Counted from the first letter of the stretch, positions 25,452-34,528 are shown. The stretch is DNA of 64,000 nt from Iodidimonas muriae (GCF_014647255.1 NZ_BMOV01000003.1:186001-250000), one strand, 5' to 3'. Notes: a model not told the origin generated them from the sequence alone. Translations and numbers: made by a program.

Positions 25452-25523
25452 AAAAGGAGGTTCCTGCTTTGCTGGTCTGGTGCCATTATATCCGTGCCAC
25501 ATCCTATAAAGCCGGAGTTGAAG

Positions 25524-26366
25524 ATGATCAAACGCCTGTCCATTGCGCTTGTCGCCCTGTTATTGCTCACCGGCGCTTCCGGTTATGGGCTTCATGTTTA
25601 TTATAAGGACCGCATCTTCAATCCTTCGCCCGACAGACCGGATGCGTCTTTGGTGCCTTTTCCCGTTGAAACCGTCAGTATCGAAACGCCCGACGGGCTG
25701 GCCTTGAATGCGTGGTGGCATGCGCCACTTGCGGGTGAAGAAACCATTCTTTATCTGCACGGCAATTCCACAAGCATCGGCAAATATACGCGCGGAACCG
25801 CACCTTTGGTAGAAGCGGGTTATGGCGTTTTGATGCTGGAATATCGCGGCTATGGCGGCAATCCGGGGGCTTTATCCGATGATGGATTTCTGATCGACGC
25901 CAAAGCCGGGCTGGACTGGCTGGAAGATCGCGGTATTCCGTCCCCGAGCGTGCATGTTTACGGCTATTCGCTGGGCACCGGCACCGCCGTTCCTTTGGCG
26001 GCAGATCGCGCCGTTGCCTCTGTTGTTTTGGCGGCCCCTTTCGCCTCTATCGCAGAAATGGGCTACGACCAGTTCCCCAAATGGTTCGTCGATGCGATTT
26101 TGACGGACCGCTTCGATTCCATCGCCCGTATTCAAGATGTGGAAGAGCCGGTGCTGATTATTCACGGCACCGAAGATGCCACCGTACCGCAGCATCAATC
26201 CGAGCGCCTGATGGCGGCGGGCGGCGACAATATCACCCGCCTGTTATTTGATGGGGCGGGACATGGCTGGGATCTGTTTGAGCCGCGCGGCAATGCGGCT
26301 ATTCTGGATTTTTTACGCCAGCATGAAAGCACCAAAATGGCATCCGAAGCGACGACGACTCCTTAA
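25524..26366 (+). CDS. alpha/beta hydrolase (ABHD13/Bem46-like), membrane-anchored
   Basis: The 280-residue protein starts with a signal-anchor (about 4-24), then shows ILYLHGNSTSIG, LEYRGYGGNPG, nucleophile Ser149 in YGYSLGTG, the acid in IHGTEDATVP and the histidine in GAGHGWD. This is the order of the Bem46/ABHD13 group of serine hydrolases. The active part would face the periplasm. Substrate unknown. GGAG precedes the ATG at 25524; the upstream ATG at 25494 is less well placed. The gene diverges from folA. Confidence 0.83.
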   Translation: MIKRLSIALVALLLLTGASGYGLHVYYKDRIFNPSPDRPDASLVPFPVETVSIETPDGLALNAWWHAPLAGEETILYLHGNSTSIGKYTRGTAPLVEAGYGVLMLEYRGYGGNPGALSDDGFLIDAKAGLDWLEDRGIPSPSVHVYGYSLGTGTAVPLAADRAVASVVLAAPFASIAEMGYDQFPKWFVDAILTDRFDSIARIQDVEEPVLIIHGTEDATVPQHQSERLMAAGGDNITRLLFDGAGHGWDLFEPRGNAAILDFLRQHESTKMASEATTTP

Positions 26367-26390
26367 CTCAACAGAGTGCGTGCGCACACA

Positions 26391-26444
26391 CCCAACCGCC
26401 CGCCTCGGCCCAAATCAATGTCGGCAGACACAGAGGCGGTTGGG
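26391..26444. repeat. inverted repeat after the hydrolase gene
   Basis: CCCAACCGCC at 26391-26400 and GGCGGTTGGG at 26435-26444 are perfect reverse complements, 34 bases apart. No T run follows on either strand, so it may be a weak or factor-dependent stop, or an operator. Confidence 0.5.
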
Positions 26445-26474
26445 ATAGAACGTGCCATCAACAAAAAGACGCGC

Positions 26475-26512
26475 AAAAACTGGCCCTAGTGATAAAAACT
26501 GGCCTTAGCGAT
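26475..26512. repeat. two-copy 19-bp tandem repeat over the stop of the coiled-coil gene
   Basis: AAAAACTGGCCCTAGTGAT (26475-26493) is directly followed by AAAAACTGGCCTTAGCGAT (26494-26512), two changes apart. The second copy contains the stop codon of the minus-strand gene at 26505. Confidence 0.7.
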
Positions 26513-26792
26513 AATGGGCTCTGGCGCGTTTCATCGCGTCATTTAAATCATCAAGCGCTTTTTCCGCCCCTTTGCGAATATCGCCCATGGCATGCTCGCT
26601 GGCTTTTTGCAGCTTGCTGATCCGGTCATGGGCCTCGTCGCGCTGGGAACGCGCCTGCTTGACATAAGAATCAAATTCCGCCTGCTTTTCCGCCCGGAAT
26701 TTGCGGGCTTTCGCCTCCATCTTTTCCAGCTCGGCTTCCCATTCGTCCAATGTTGCCTTTAAAGACTCATAAGTCTGCCCGCTCTTGGCCAT
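26505..26792 (-). CDS. small coiled-coil protein of unknown function
   Basis: The 95-residue protein is almost wholly helical and charged, with heptad-like parts LKATLDEWEAELEKMEAKA, FRAEKQAEFDSYV and ALDDLNDAMKRA. It has no signal peptide or membrane segment. GAGGTGG lies just before the ATG at 26792; frames reaching 26927 run back into thyA. It follows thyA on the same strand after 70 bp. I do not recognise a family; apolipoprotein-like or phasin-like helical bundles are only loose analogies. Confidence 0.65.
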   Translation of the reverse strand: MAKSGQTYESLKATLDEWEAELEKMEAKARKFRAEKQAEFDSYVKQARSQRDEAHDRISKLQKASEHAMGDIRKGAEKALDDLNDAMKRARAHYR

Positions 26793-26862
26793 TGTACCAC
26801 CTCTGTCTGGTTGTTCCTGCCACAAAGCAGAAACGATCAAAGACAAAAATGGTTCGCGGCCT

Positions 26863-27657
26863 TTAAACGGCAACGGGGGCCTTGATATGCGGATGGGGGT
26901 CATAATCCTCAAGGCGAAAATCTTCATATTGAAACGCCTCGAGGGATGTGCGCTGCGGATTGAGGATCATCTTCGGCAAAGGGCGCGGCGTCCGGCCAAG
27001 CTGCAGATCCGCCTGTTCCACATGATTGCTATAAAGATGCGCATCGCCAAAGCTATGGACAAAATCCCCCGGACGCAGCCCTGTTTCTTGGGCCATCATC
27101 ATGGTCAGCAACGCATAAGAGGCAATATTGAACGGCACACCCAAAAAAATATCCGCCGAACGCTGGTAAAGCTGGCACGATAAACGCCCATCGGCCACAT
27201 AGAATTGAAACAGGCAATGGCACGGCGGCAAAGCCATGTGATCCACATCCGCCACATTCCACGCAGATACGATCAACCGCCGGCTATCGGGGGTTTTCTT
27301 GATGGCCTCGACCACATTGGATATCTGGTCGATCACCCGGCCATCCGCCGCTTCCCATGCCCGCCATTGCTTGCCATAAACCGGGCCAAGCTCGCCCTTT
27401 TCATCGGCCCATTCATCCCAGATGCGAACTTTGTTTTCTTGCAACCAGCGGATATTGGTGTCGCCGCGCAAAAACCACAAAAGCTCGTAAATGATTGACC
27501 GCAAATGCAGTTTTTTCGTGGTGAGAAGCGGAAAGCCCTGCTCCAGATCGAAGCGCATCTGATGCCCGAAAACCGAGTAGGTCCCCGTTCCTGTGCGGTC
27601 TTGTTTGAACGTGCCTTGCGTTCGCACATGGCGCAACAAGTCAAGATACTGTTTCAT
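26863..27657 (-). CDS. thyA: thymidylate synthase
   Basis: The 264-residue enzyme makes dTMP from dUMP and methylene-tetrahydrofolate. Length and numbering match the E. coli enzyme, with catalytic Cys146 in [10 protein letters not shown], the phosphate-binding [12 protein letters not shown] and [10 protein letters not shown], and C-terminal [11 protein letters not shown]. Both ends look complete. It is transcribed toward the coiled-coil gene. folA lies 1.4 kb further on the same strand. Confidence 0.97.
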   Translation of the reverse strand: MKQYLDLLRHVRTQGTFKQDRTGTGTYSVFGHQMRFDLEQGFPLLTTKKLHLRSIIYELLWFLRGDTNIRWLQENKVRIWDEWADEKGELGPVYGKQWRAWEAADGRVIDQISNVVEAIKKTPDSRRLIVSAWNVADVDHMALPPCHCLFQFYVADGRLSCQLYQRSADIFLGVPFNIASYALLTMMMAQETGLRPGDFVHSFGDAHLYSNHVEQADLQLGRTPRPLPKMILNPQRTSLEAFQYEDFRLEDYDPHPHIKAPVAV

Positions 27658-27818
27658 CGAAAATATTACCGTTCTTCTATTCAGGGCTGCAAATGTTTCC
27701 GATCATCAAGCCCATAAAAGCAGTCAGAGATCGTTCAAATTTTAAGGGCCTTTTAACTCTGTGGTTCGATAGTGCTTGGGCAAGAGACAATACTGCCTAA
27801 ACGGGCGTCGGGGGTATC

Positions 27819-29222
27819 ATGAGCGAAACAAGTCTGAGTGTTAAAACAAAAACCGGAATTCTGGAAGAGCTGAGCGATATCACGTTCAAGCTCGAAATGA
27901 ATAGCCGCATCCAGAATTTTGCCGCGGGGGGCAAGCTCCGCGACGATCTGTGTCTTTTATGGCCGATTATCGAGCCGAATATCGACACCATATTGCAAAC
28001 ATTCTTCGACAATCTTCTGATCCATGAAGAAGCGCAAAACGCCATCGATACATCACGGTTGGAACAAATCAAAAAGCGGCAGGTGGAATTCTGGCATTTC
28101 ATGTTCACCGCACCAATGGATCGCCGCTATGGTCAGGTCATTTCCGAGCGCGGCGCCTATATGCACCGTATCGGATTGAGCCCGAAATTCTATCTTCCCG
28201 CTTATGCCACCGTCTATGACATGTTCATCACATATGTGATCGAAGGAATCGAAAACCGCGAAGGCCGCGCCAAGGCCGTGGTGGCGCTCAACCGGCACAA
28301 TTTTTTGATGAACGAGATCATGTCGTCCACCAATCATGAAATGGTGCGCGAAAGTGCCGAAGCGCTTTTGGAAGAGCATGGCAAAAACTTCGAGCAAGAA
28401 GTGGTGAGCACGCTGAAAAGCGTAACCGATGCCGTCCAGCGGATGCGCAACAATGCCAGCGAAGTAAGCACCGCCATCGAGGCCATGAGCGCCTCCAGCA
28501 CCACCGTTTCCAATGCCGCCGACAGCAGCGCCGACAATGTGCGCACCGCAGCCGCGGCCGCCGAAGAACTCTCTGCCTCGGTGCAGCAGATGAACGAACA
28601 GGTACAACGCTCGTCCGGCGCATCGGGCGAAGCGTCCAAGGAGGCAAAAGCCGCCGGCGAAGTGATCGACAGCCTTGCAGGCTATGTGGAAAAGATCGGC
28701 CATGTGGTCAAGCTGATCGACGATATCGCCGGGCAAACCAATCTGCTGGCCTTGAATGCCACCATTGAAGCGGCGCGGGCGGGCGAGGCAGGCCGGGGCT
28801 TTGCCGTGGTTGCCAATGAAGTGAAAGCCCTTGCGGGGCAAACGGCACAAGCCACCAAGGAAATTGCCAGCCAGATTTCTTCTGTCCAGTCCGCCACCCA
28901 GGAAGCGGTGAGCGCCAATAAGCGGCTGGACACCACCATCACACGGGTCAGCACCATTTCCGACGAGATCACCTCGATGATCGACGAACAGGCACAGGCC
29001 ATCAACGAAATCACCCGCGCCGTGACAGAAGCGGCGGGCCGCAGCGAGGATGTCTCGTCCAATATTGCCGAAGTATCCTTGTCGGCAGGCAATATCGGCG
29101 GCTCCATGTCCGATGTGCGGCAACTGGCTGGCGATGTGTTTACGCTGACAGAAACCTTGTCGAACAAAATTGACAGTTTCCTTGAAGCCATCCGCAGGGA
29201 TAGCCACGAAAATCAAGCATAA
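27819..29222 (+). CDS. soluble chemoreceptor with globin sensor (HemAT-like)
   Basis: The 467-residue protein has an N-terminal globin-coupled sensor (about 20-185) with the family pattern [19 protein letters not shown], in which His116 should bind haem iron. A helical methyl-accepting signalling domain follows, with the conserved CheA/CheW-contact tip [23 protein letters not shown] near 315-337. No transmembrane helix is seen, so it works in the cytoplasm as an oxygen sensor for aerotaxis, as in HemAT. There are no che genes in the window. GGGGG precedes the ATG, and a terminator follows the stop closely. Confidence 0.92.
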   Translation: MSETSLSVKTKTGILEELSDITFKLEMNSRIQNFAAGGKLRDDLCLLWPIIEPNIDTILQTFFDNLLIHEEAQNAIDTSRLEQIKKRQVEFWHFMFTAPMDRRYGQVISERGAYMHRIGLSPKFYLPAYATVYDMFITYVIEGIENREGRAKAVVALNRHNFLMNEIMSSTNHEMVRESAEALLEEHGKNFEQEVVSTLKSVTDAVQRMRNNASEVSTAIEAMSASSTTVSNAADSSADNVRTAAAAAEELSASVQQMNEQVQRSSGASGEASKEAKAAGEVIDSLAGYVEKIGHVVKLIDDIAGQTNLLALNATIEAARAGEAGRGFAVVANEVKALAGQTAQATKEIASQISSVQSATQEAVSANKRLDTTITRVSTISDEITSMIDEQAQAINEITRAVTEAAGRSEDVSSNIAEVSLSAGNIGGSMSDVRQLAGDVFTLTETLSNKIDSFLEAIRRDSHENQA

Positions 29223-29224
29223 GA

Positions 29225-29268
29225 AAAAAGGCGCTGCATCTTTACCAACAAGCCGCAGCGCCCTTTTT
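29225..29268 (+). terminator. terminator after the chemoreceptor gene
   Basis: GGCGCTGC at 29230-29237 pairs perfectly with GCAGCGCC at 29255-29262. A-rich and T-rich flanks lie on either side, so it can also end the opposite LysR-gene transcript. Confidence 0.85.
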
Positions 29269-29304
29269 CGATTTCTTGGGCCACATATTCATAAATGGCG
29301 CCGC

Positions 29305-30237
29305 TCAGGATTTATGGACGATATGGTCCGCCCCATTCCCCCAGCCGGGCCTTGTCGAGAAGCGTTGCGCCAGATAATCGATAAAGCGCCGCACCTTGGT
29401 GGAAAGGTGCCGGTTGGGCGGATAGATTGACTGCACCGGCAAAAGAGCTTGCTGATAATCGCTCAGGATTTCCACAAGGCCCTCTTGCTCCAGATCCGCG
29501 CCCAAAAGAAAATCGGGAATGGCCACGATCCCCAGTCCGTGGCGCGCGGCTTCTTTCAATGCATCCCCATTATTGGCCCGCATCGGGCCGGACACCCGCA
29601 CCGACTGGCTTTGCCCATCGGAGCCAGTAAAGGCCCACTCACCAGAATTGTTGCGCCCGCGATATAAAAGACAATCATGGCCGGCCAAATCCGCAGGACT
29701 GAGCGGTGTGCCAGAGCGTGACAAATAGGCAGGGCTGGCCGCCACCACCATTCGCGCCACGGCAATCTTCCGGGCAATCAGGCTGGAATCCGATAAGCTG
29801 CCAATGCGCAAAGCCAGATCATAGCCTTCTTCCACCAGATCAACGAATCGATCGTTGAAATCCACATCTATCTTCAAATCGGGATACTGGCCCAGAAATT
29901 CCGGCAAGGCCGGGGCCACATGGCGAAGCCCGAAATCCAGAGCACAGCTTATACGCAATGTGCCACGCGGTTCCGCATTAAGGCTGGACACCGCATTGTC
30001 CGCATCGGCCAGATCCTCCAGAATCCGCGTCGCCCGTTGCACATAAGCGCGCCCTTCTTCCGTCAGGCTCACCTGCCGTGTGGTGCGATAAAACAACCGC
30101 GCTCCCAAATGGTCTTCCAAAGCCGAAACCAGCTTCGATACGGCGGATTTTGACTGATTCAGGCTGCGCGCAGCCATGGAAAAACTGCCTCTTTCGGCAA
30201 CCTTCAAAAACACCCGCAATGCCGCCAGTTGATCCAT
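29305..30237 (-). CDS. LysR-family transcriptional regulator
   Basis: The 310-residue protein has a winged helix-turn-helix at the N-terminus (LRVFLKVAERGSFSMAARSLNQSKSAVSKLVSALE, about 7-41) and a substrate-binding domain with the pattern of the CrgA/DsdC-like group (GTLRISCALDFGLRHVAPALPEFL; DLALRIGSLSDSSLIARKI). Regulators of this type usually control a divergent gene, but the neighbour here is the tmRNA gene, so the target is probably elsewhere or self. The ligand is unknown. Confidence 0.9.
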   Translation of the reverse strand: MDQLAALRVFLKVAERGSFSMAARSLNQSKSAVSKLVSALEDHLGARLFYRTTRQVSLTEEGRAYVQRATRILEDLADADNAVSSLNAEPRGTLRISCALDFGLRHVAPALPEFLGQYPDLKIDVDFNDRFVDLVEEGYDLALRIGSLSDSSLIARKIAVARMVVAASPAYLSRSGTPLSPADLAGHDCLLYRGRNNSGEWAFTGSDGQSQSVRVSGPMRANNGDALKEAARHGLGIVAIPDFLLGADLEQEGLVEILSDYQQALLPVQSIYPPNRHLSTKVRRFIDYLAQRFSTRPGWGNGADHIVHKS

Positions 30238-30327
30238 AAGAGCTTTCCCTTCCCGCCATCACACAGGCTTTTCGCCCCTTTATCACGCCTGCCATTGGGC
30301 CTTTGTGCATTGATAAACGCAAGCCTC

Positions 30328-30356
30328 TTTAAACCTTCGCCAAAAATGCTTATATA
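30328..30356 (+). promoter_or_regulatory. predicted ssrA promoter
   Basis: TATATA at 30351-30356 is a fair -10 box, with a weak TTTAAA about 17 bp upstream at 30328-30333. A transcript would start near 30362, at the first stem of the acceptor piece. Confidence 0.4.
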
Positions 30357-30360
30357 GGCG

Positions 30361-30657
30361 CTGTCGGGCAACCGACTATGGCAGTAAACGGTGCGTGGAA
30401 TAGGCATTATGGACCCGGGGGCGGTACCCGGCGCCTCCACCATCAGCGATTGAAGCCCATAAAGGCATATAGGCCGGGGAAGCGATCGCTGCTGATGGGG
30501 GCGAAATAGGATCGACATGTGCTCAAAGGCGATACTTTCTGCTCGGTATGGTACCACCGTGATGGGCCAAATTCACAAATGCCAATGATAACGAGGCATT
30601 TGCTGTTGCAGCGTAATTAAGACCTAGCGGTCAAGATTGCAGAGCAATCAGCACGGT
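30361..30657 (+). ncRNA. ssrA: transfer-messenger RNA, circularly permuted two-piece form
   Basis: The 5' part is the acceptor piece: hairpin GTCGG/CCGAC (30363-30376), a T-like arm CCGGG/CCCGG (30415-30431), then CGCCTCC and encoded ACCA ending at 30442. After an intervening loop (30443-30496) the coding piece begins with GGGGGCG (30497-30503), which pairs over 7 bp with CGCCTCC and keeps the G3:U pair used by alanyl-tRNA synthetase. The tag frame runs 30581-30616 (GCC AAT GAT AAC ... GCG TAA), giving ANDNEAFAVAA. Small hairpins close the 3' end, so the exact end is approximate. It frees stalled ribosomes and tags the broken proteins for ClpXP. Confidence 0.9.
30443..30496 (+). other. intervening loop removed from the tmRNA precursor
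   Basis: The 54 bases between the encoded CCA end and the GGGGGCG start fold back: TCAGCGAT at 30443-30450 can pair with ATCGC and GCTGA at 30485-30495, extending the acceptor stem. This is the segment expected to be cut out to give two RNA pieces. Confidence 0.65.
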
Positions 30658-30698
30658 AATCAGGGGTGCACCGGGTAACAGAAGCATTCCCGCGGTTC

Positions 30699-30727
30699 GG
30701 AGGGCACCGGGCAACAAAAAGCCCTCC
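30699..30727. repeat. hairpin downstream of ssrA
   Basis: GGAGGGC at 30699-30705 pairs with GCCCTCC at 30721-30727 across a 15-base loop. No T run follows, so terminator activity for ssrA is possible but not shown. Confidence 0.4.
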
Positions 30728-30761
30728 ACTTCCCGCAGTCCCCTATATCGGCTCCCTTTAT

Positions 30762-30784
30762 CGCCCTGTGCTTTCATCAGGGCG
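30762..30784. terminator. terminator-like hairpin at the end of the M16 peptidase gene
   Basis: CGCCCTG at 30762-30768 and CAGGGCG at 30778-30784 form a perfect 7-bp stem with a 9-base loop, overlapping the M16 stop codon at 30777-30779. It marks the border between ssrA and the convergent peptidase gene. T runs are poor. Confidence 0.35.
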
Positions 30785-33743
30785 CATCTGGTGCCTTTGC
30801 CTCTTTTGTGGCGTTGCCCTCTATGCTTATGGGGCTCACCACGATTTCAATAGGAGCGCCGGTTTTTAAAAGCCAAATGGCCGCATCCTGCACCTGCTTT
30901 GCGGTAACAGCCCGATAATCCGCTTCCACCGTGCGGTAACGCTTTAACCGCTCAGGAGCATGCGACAGCCCTTCCAGCATGCCGAACAACCAGCCCTGAT
31001 TGCTATCGCGCCAACGGCCAAGCTGTTCCATCACCGGCTGGCGGGCGCGTTCCAGCAAATCATCACTGGGGGCTGTTTGCGCCACCCTTTCCAGCAATGC
31101 CGACAGCGCCTCCACCACCTCATGGCTGCGGGCGCTATCGCTATCAGCGGACAACGCGATCAGCCCGCGATATCCCAAGGACGAATCCAATTGCCATGAG
31201 GCTTGCGGCGAATAAGACAACCCTCCGGCCTCGCGCACATCTTCCCGCGCCAGAATATCAAGCACGCTGGTCATCAAATGCAGCGCCAAAGCCCTGGGGC
31301 GCTCCACACCGTCCCGCACCGGCCAGTAAAGCGACACCCGCGATCCCGCATCATGGCCATCATAGGTAAAGGCAGCCTTGGCCCCATTGTCCGCGAATTG
31401 GGGGAGAATGGGTCCGGCCAAGTCCGGCTCCGCAGCCCGCTCTGGCAACGCCCCCAATGTATTGGCCAACAGCGTTTGTGCTTCCAAAACCCGGATGTCC
31501 CCCACCAAAGAGACTTCCAAAAATTCATGGGCCAATAAGGGGGTCAGGCGCTTCACCACCGTTTCCCGGTCTGGCGCAAGGGCCGCCTCCAGATCGGCAG
31601 GGAAGCCCACGCGGCGCTGGTCGCCCGAAAAGATAAACGGCACCCCTTCGGCACGCAGAACCGATTGCGGGCTGGCCCGCAACCCGGCGAAAAGCTGCGT
31701 CATGGACCGTTCGTAAATTGGCACCGCATCGGGCCGGAACGCCGGATCGGTCAATAGTGCGGCGGCATATTGCAGGGCAATGGGCAGATCCGCACGCATG
31801 GCGGCCCCTAAAATCCGCACCCCGCCCCCATCGATAGACAATTGTACCGACATGTTTTTATCGGCAAACAACCGCGACAATTCCTGAAAATCATGGGCCC
31901 CAAGCCCCCCCAATGTGGCCCATTGACCGGCTTTGGCCATCAGCCCCGCTTCATCGGGCGCAAAAGCGGACAAGCCATTGCCCAGCCGGATCGAAAAGCG
32001 CACGGTATTGCGTTCCAGATCGCTGTCCTTGATCTGTGCCACCACATTGTTGGCAAAGGTCAGGCGCTCGAAATCGAAATCCTCGATATGTTCTTGGGAA
32101 ACGATCTCGCCGGGTTCGCCAAACACCTGATAGGCAAAGGCCTTGTCGTCAGATGGTTGCCACGGCTGCAATGGCGTTTCCCCTGCCGCCGCCCATTCGG
32201 CCAAAATCTCCGCTTCGCTCACCGGCCCATCGCTGTTTTGCAAGCGCACGAAAATGGCCGGAGCCTTGCCTTCATAACGATCCTTTAATGCGGCCTTCAC
32301 ATCCTCAAGGCTGAGTTGGTCCACCACATCCATCAAATCCGCCAACAGCGCAGACGGATGCCGCGCCACGAAATCCGCCGCCGTCGACCGAAGGATATTC
32401 GATGCCAACGCACCCGAACTGCGGGTATCGGCCCGATCGGCGCTGGCCTTTAAACTTGTGATCTGGCTCCGGCGCATCAGATCCAGTTCTTGCTCTGTGA
32501 TGCCAAAAGCCAGCAACCGGTCCAGTTCACGCCGCGCCACATGAAGGGCGGTGCGCCAATCATCGCCAACGGGGGTGAATTGAAACCCCGCAAAATAGGC
32601 GGCACGGGGGATATGATCGCCAAATGGCCCGCCAGAGCTGAACCCCGCATCATCGGCAAACATCAGATCTTGCAAGCGGCGGCGATAGGCCCCCATGGCA
32701 AAATCCAGCGCCAATCCGCGCTTCAAAACGGCCCGCCGTGTATCTTCATCGGCCTTTTGCAGCCGATAGGCACCGCTATAGCCAAGGGATTGGCTGGCAA
32801 TGCTCTTTGCTGGCTGTTCAAAATATACGGTAATAGAAGGACGCAGGCTTTCTTCCACATGGCTTAGGGCGCGCGGGGCCTGCGGCAAGGATATGGTCAG
32901 TTCCTCACTCACATCCGGGGCCGCCACGCCCTTGCCTTTAAAATCGGCAAAGCGGGCGCGCACTTCCGCTTCCACCGCTTCGGCATCAAAATCCCCCACC
33001 AGCACCAGCAGCATTTTTTCAGGCCGGTAATGGGCTTGGTAAAACGCCAGCAGATCCTCGCGGCTGATGGCATGAAGGCTCTCTCGCGTGCCAGCGGGCC
33101 ATTGTTCTGCGGCTTTTGCACCGGGCGTCAAAAAGCGCATCCGGATTTTTGAAGATTGCGCCGCGCTGCTATCGCGCGACACCAATTCGCTTATCACCAC
33201 ATCCCGTTCTTGCTCCACATCCTCTTCTGTCAGCAACAGGCCATCAGAAATATCGCGGAAAATATCCAATGCGCGGGAGATGCGGTCGATCCCGGAGCCG
33301 GGCACAGTCAGATAATATGTGGTTGCCTCCAGCCCGGTGGTGGCATTGCTATCGGCCCCCGATTGCAGGCCCAAACGCTCCAGTTCTGTGAACAATCCTT
33401 CATCGGGGCGGCGGATGGTTTTCTGAAAGGCCAGATGTTCAAGAAAATGCGCAATGCCGCCAAGTTCCGGCACTTCATCCAGCGATCCCACATCCACACG
33501 CAATTGCAAGCTGGCCTGATCGCGCGGCGTTTTGTTTTCCATGATGGCATAGCGCAGGCCCGTATCCAGCCGCCCCCACTGGATGGCAGGATCGGGCGCA
33601 AGTCCAAAAACATTCCGCTCATGGGGAAAGGCAAGATCCGGGGAAGGCGCATTCAAAGGCGGGGTCTGGGAAAAAGCTGCAATCGGGAAAACAATACCGG
33701 CCAGAACAATAATTCTTGCGAAAAAACGATAAAAATCAGCCAT
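30777..33743 (-). CDS. M16-family zinc metallopeptidase, periplasmic (pitrilysin-like)
   Basis: The 988-residue protein begins with a signal peptide (about 1-25, ending AAFSQ) and contains four M16 domains in one chain. The first holds the inverted zinc motif HFLEH at 99-103, with the third ligand Glu near 179 in EDVEQERDVVISEL. Later domains have lost the motif, as usual. Such enzymes cut peptides in the periplasm. The gene is convergent with ssrA and divergent from sspB. It has normal length for a duplicated M16 protein. Confidence 0.9.
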   Translation of the reverse strand: MADFYRFFARIIVLAGIVFPIAAFSQTPPLNAPSPDLAFPHERNVFGLAPDPAIQWGRLDTGLRYAIMENKTPRDQASLQLRVDVGSLDEVPELGGIAHFLEHLAFQKTIRRPDEGLFTELERLGLQSGADSNATTGLEATTYYLTVPGSGIDRISRALDIFRDISDGLLLTEEDVEQERDVVISELVSRDSSAAQSSKIRMRFLTPGAKAAEQWPAGTRESLHAISREDLLAFYQAHYRPEKMLLVLVGDFDAEAVEAEVRARFADFKGKGVAAPDVSEELTISLPQAPRALSHVEESLRPSITVYFEQPAKSIASQSLGYSGAYRLQKADEDTRRAVLKRGLALDFAMGAYRRRLQDLMFADDAGFSSGGPFGDHIPRAAYFAGFQFTPVGDDWRTALHVARRELDRLLAFGITEQELDLMRRSQITSLKASADRADTRSSGALASNILRSTAADFVARHPSALLADLMDVVDQLSLEDVKAALKDRYEGKAPAIFVRLQNSDGPVSEAEILAEWAAAGETPLQPWQPSDDKAFAYQVFGEPGEIVSQEHIEDFDFERLTFANNVVAQIKDSDLERNTVRFSIRLGNGLSAFAPDEAGLMAKAGQWATLGGLGAHDFQELSRLFADKNMSVQLSIDGGGVRILGAAMRADLPIALQYAAALLTDPAFRPDAVPIYERSMTQLFAGLRASPQSVLRAEGVPFIFSGDQRRVGFPADLEAALAPDRETVVKRLTPLLAHEFLEVSLVGDIRVLEAQTLLANTLGALPERAAEPDLAGPILPQFADNGAKAAFTYDGHDAGSRVSLYWPVRDGVERPRALALHLMTSVLDILAREDVREAGGLSYSPQASWQLDSSLGYRGLIALSADSDSARSHEVVEALSALLERVAQTAPSDDLLERARQPVMEQLGRWRDSNQGWLFGMLEGLSHAPERLKRYRTVEADYRAVTAKQVQDAAIWLLKTGAPIEIVVSPISIEGNATKEAKAPDAP

Positions 33744-33915
33744 TTGTGAGAATTACTCCATAACAATTATGCATCGATGGAAAGCCGCATTCTCCAAGAT
33801 TGCGACCCCAGCCCTTTAAACCGGCTGGCCAGTACAGATATGAAGGACTATAAGGGCGTCGAGTCCGAATGTCGGCCCGTTTTTTCCTTAAAAGGCACAG
33901 GTCAAGATTGCATCC

Positions 33916-34443
33916 ATGTCCGAATCTCAATTCAACTATGATGAAATGGTGCAAGATGCGTTGCGCGGCGTCGTGCGTGAAATATTGCGTCGTGTCATGC
34001 GCGAGGGGCTTCCCGGCGCCCATCATTTCTATATCGCTTTCCGTACCCGCGCCCCTGGCGTCATCATCCCCGAGCATCTGAAAAAGCGTTATCCCGATGA
34101 TATGACCATCGTTGTGCAGCATCGCTTCTGGGGGCTGGAGGTGGCTGACGATCATTTCGTTATCGGGTTATCCTTCAATCATAAGCCGGAACGGCTGGTG
34201 ATTCCGTTCAATGCGGTGGTCGGCTTTGTCGATCCCTCCGTGCAGTTCGCTTTACAGTTTCAAGACGAGCATGGGCGCGACGAAGAGGCTGGCGACTCCG
34301 GTGCCGGGGACGAACCCGTTGCCCTGGATACTGTCTCTGCCGAGCCGGAATCCGATGCACAGGATACCAATCACGACGATGATGGCACCCCCAATGATGA
34401 TAACAAAGTCGTCGCATTGGATGCCTTTCGTAAAAAGACCTGA
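33916..34443 (+). CDS. sspB: SspB-type adaptor of the ClpXP protease (alpha-proteobacterial form)
   Basis: The 175-residue protein has the SspB fold in its first ~115 residues (ALRGVVREILRRVMREGLPGAHHFYIAFRT, PDDMTIVVQHRFWGLEV, FVIGLSFNHKPERLVIPF), a long acidic disordered linker, and a C-terminal VVALDAFRKK. SspB grips the tmRNA tag and uses that C-terminal motif to dock on the ClpX zinc domain. Only alpha-type length and spacing are seen. It lies 3.3 kb from the tmRNA gene and just before fumC, its common neighbour. Confidence 0.92.
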   Translation: MSESQFNYDEMVQDALRGVVREILRRVMREGLPGAHHFYIAFRTRAPGVIIPEHLKKRYPDDMTIVVQHRFWGLEVADDHFVIGLSFNHKPERLVIPFNAVVGFVDPSVQFALQFQDEHGRDEEAGDSGAGDEPVALDTVSAEPESDAQDTNHDDDGTPNDDNKVVALDAFRKKT

Positions 34444-34528
34444 TCTGCCCCATCATTCGGCCAAAACGGACCGGCACTGCCGAGCCGTTGCCTTTGGCCG
34501 TCACAAGACCCGTTGCAGGAGATAAGAT

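Noticed and set aside
26391-26444. Inverted repeat as a classical terminator
   Set aside because: The stem is perfect but the loop is 34 bases and no T run follows, so it is listed as a repeat only.
28053-29216. 387-codon minus-strand reading frame opposite the chemoreceptor gene
   Set aside because: Gly/His/Phe-rich antisense frame of the helical signalling domain; no real protein features.
30204-30557. 117-codon minus-strand frame between the LysR gene and ssrA
   Set aside because: It runs across the tmRNA acceptor piece, which explains the sequence much better.
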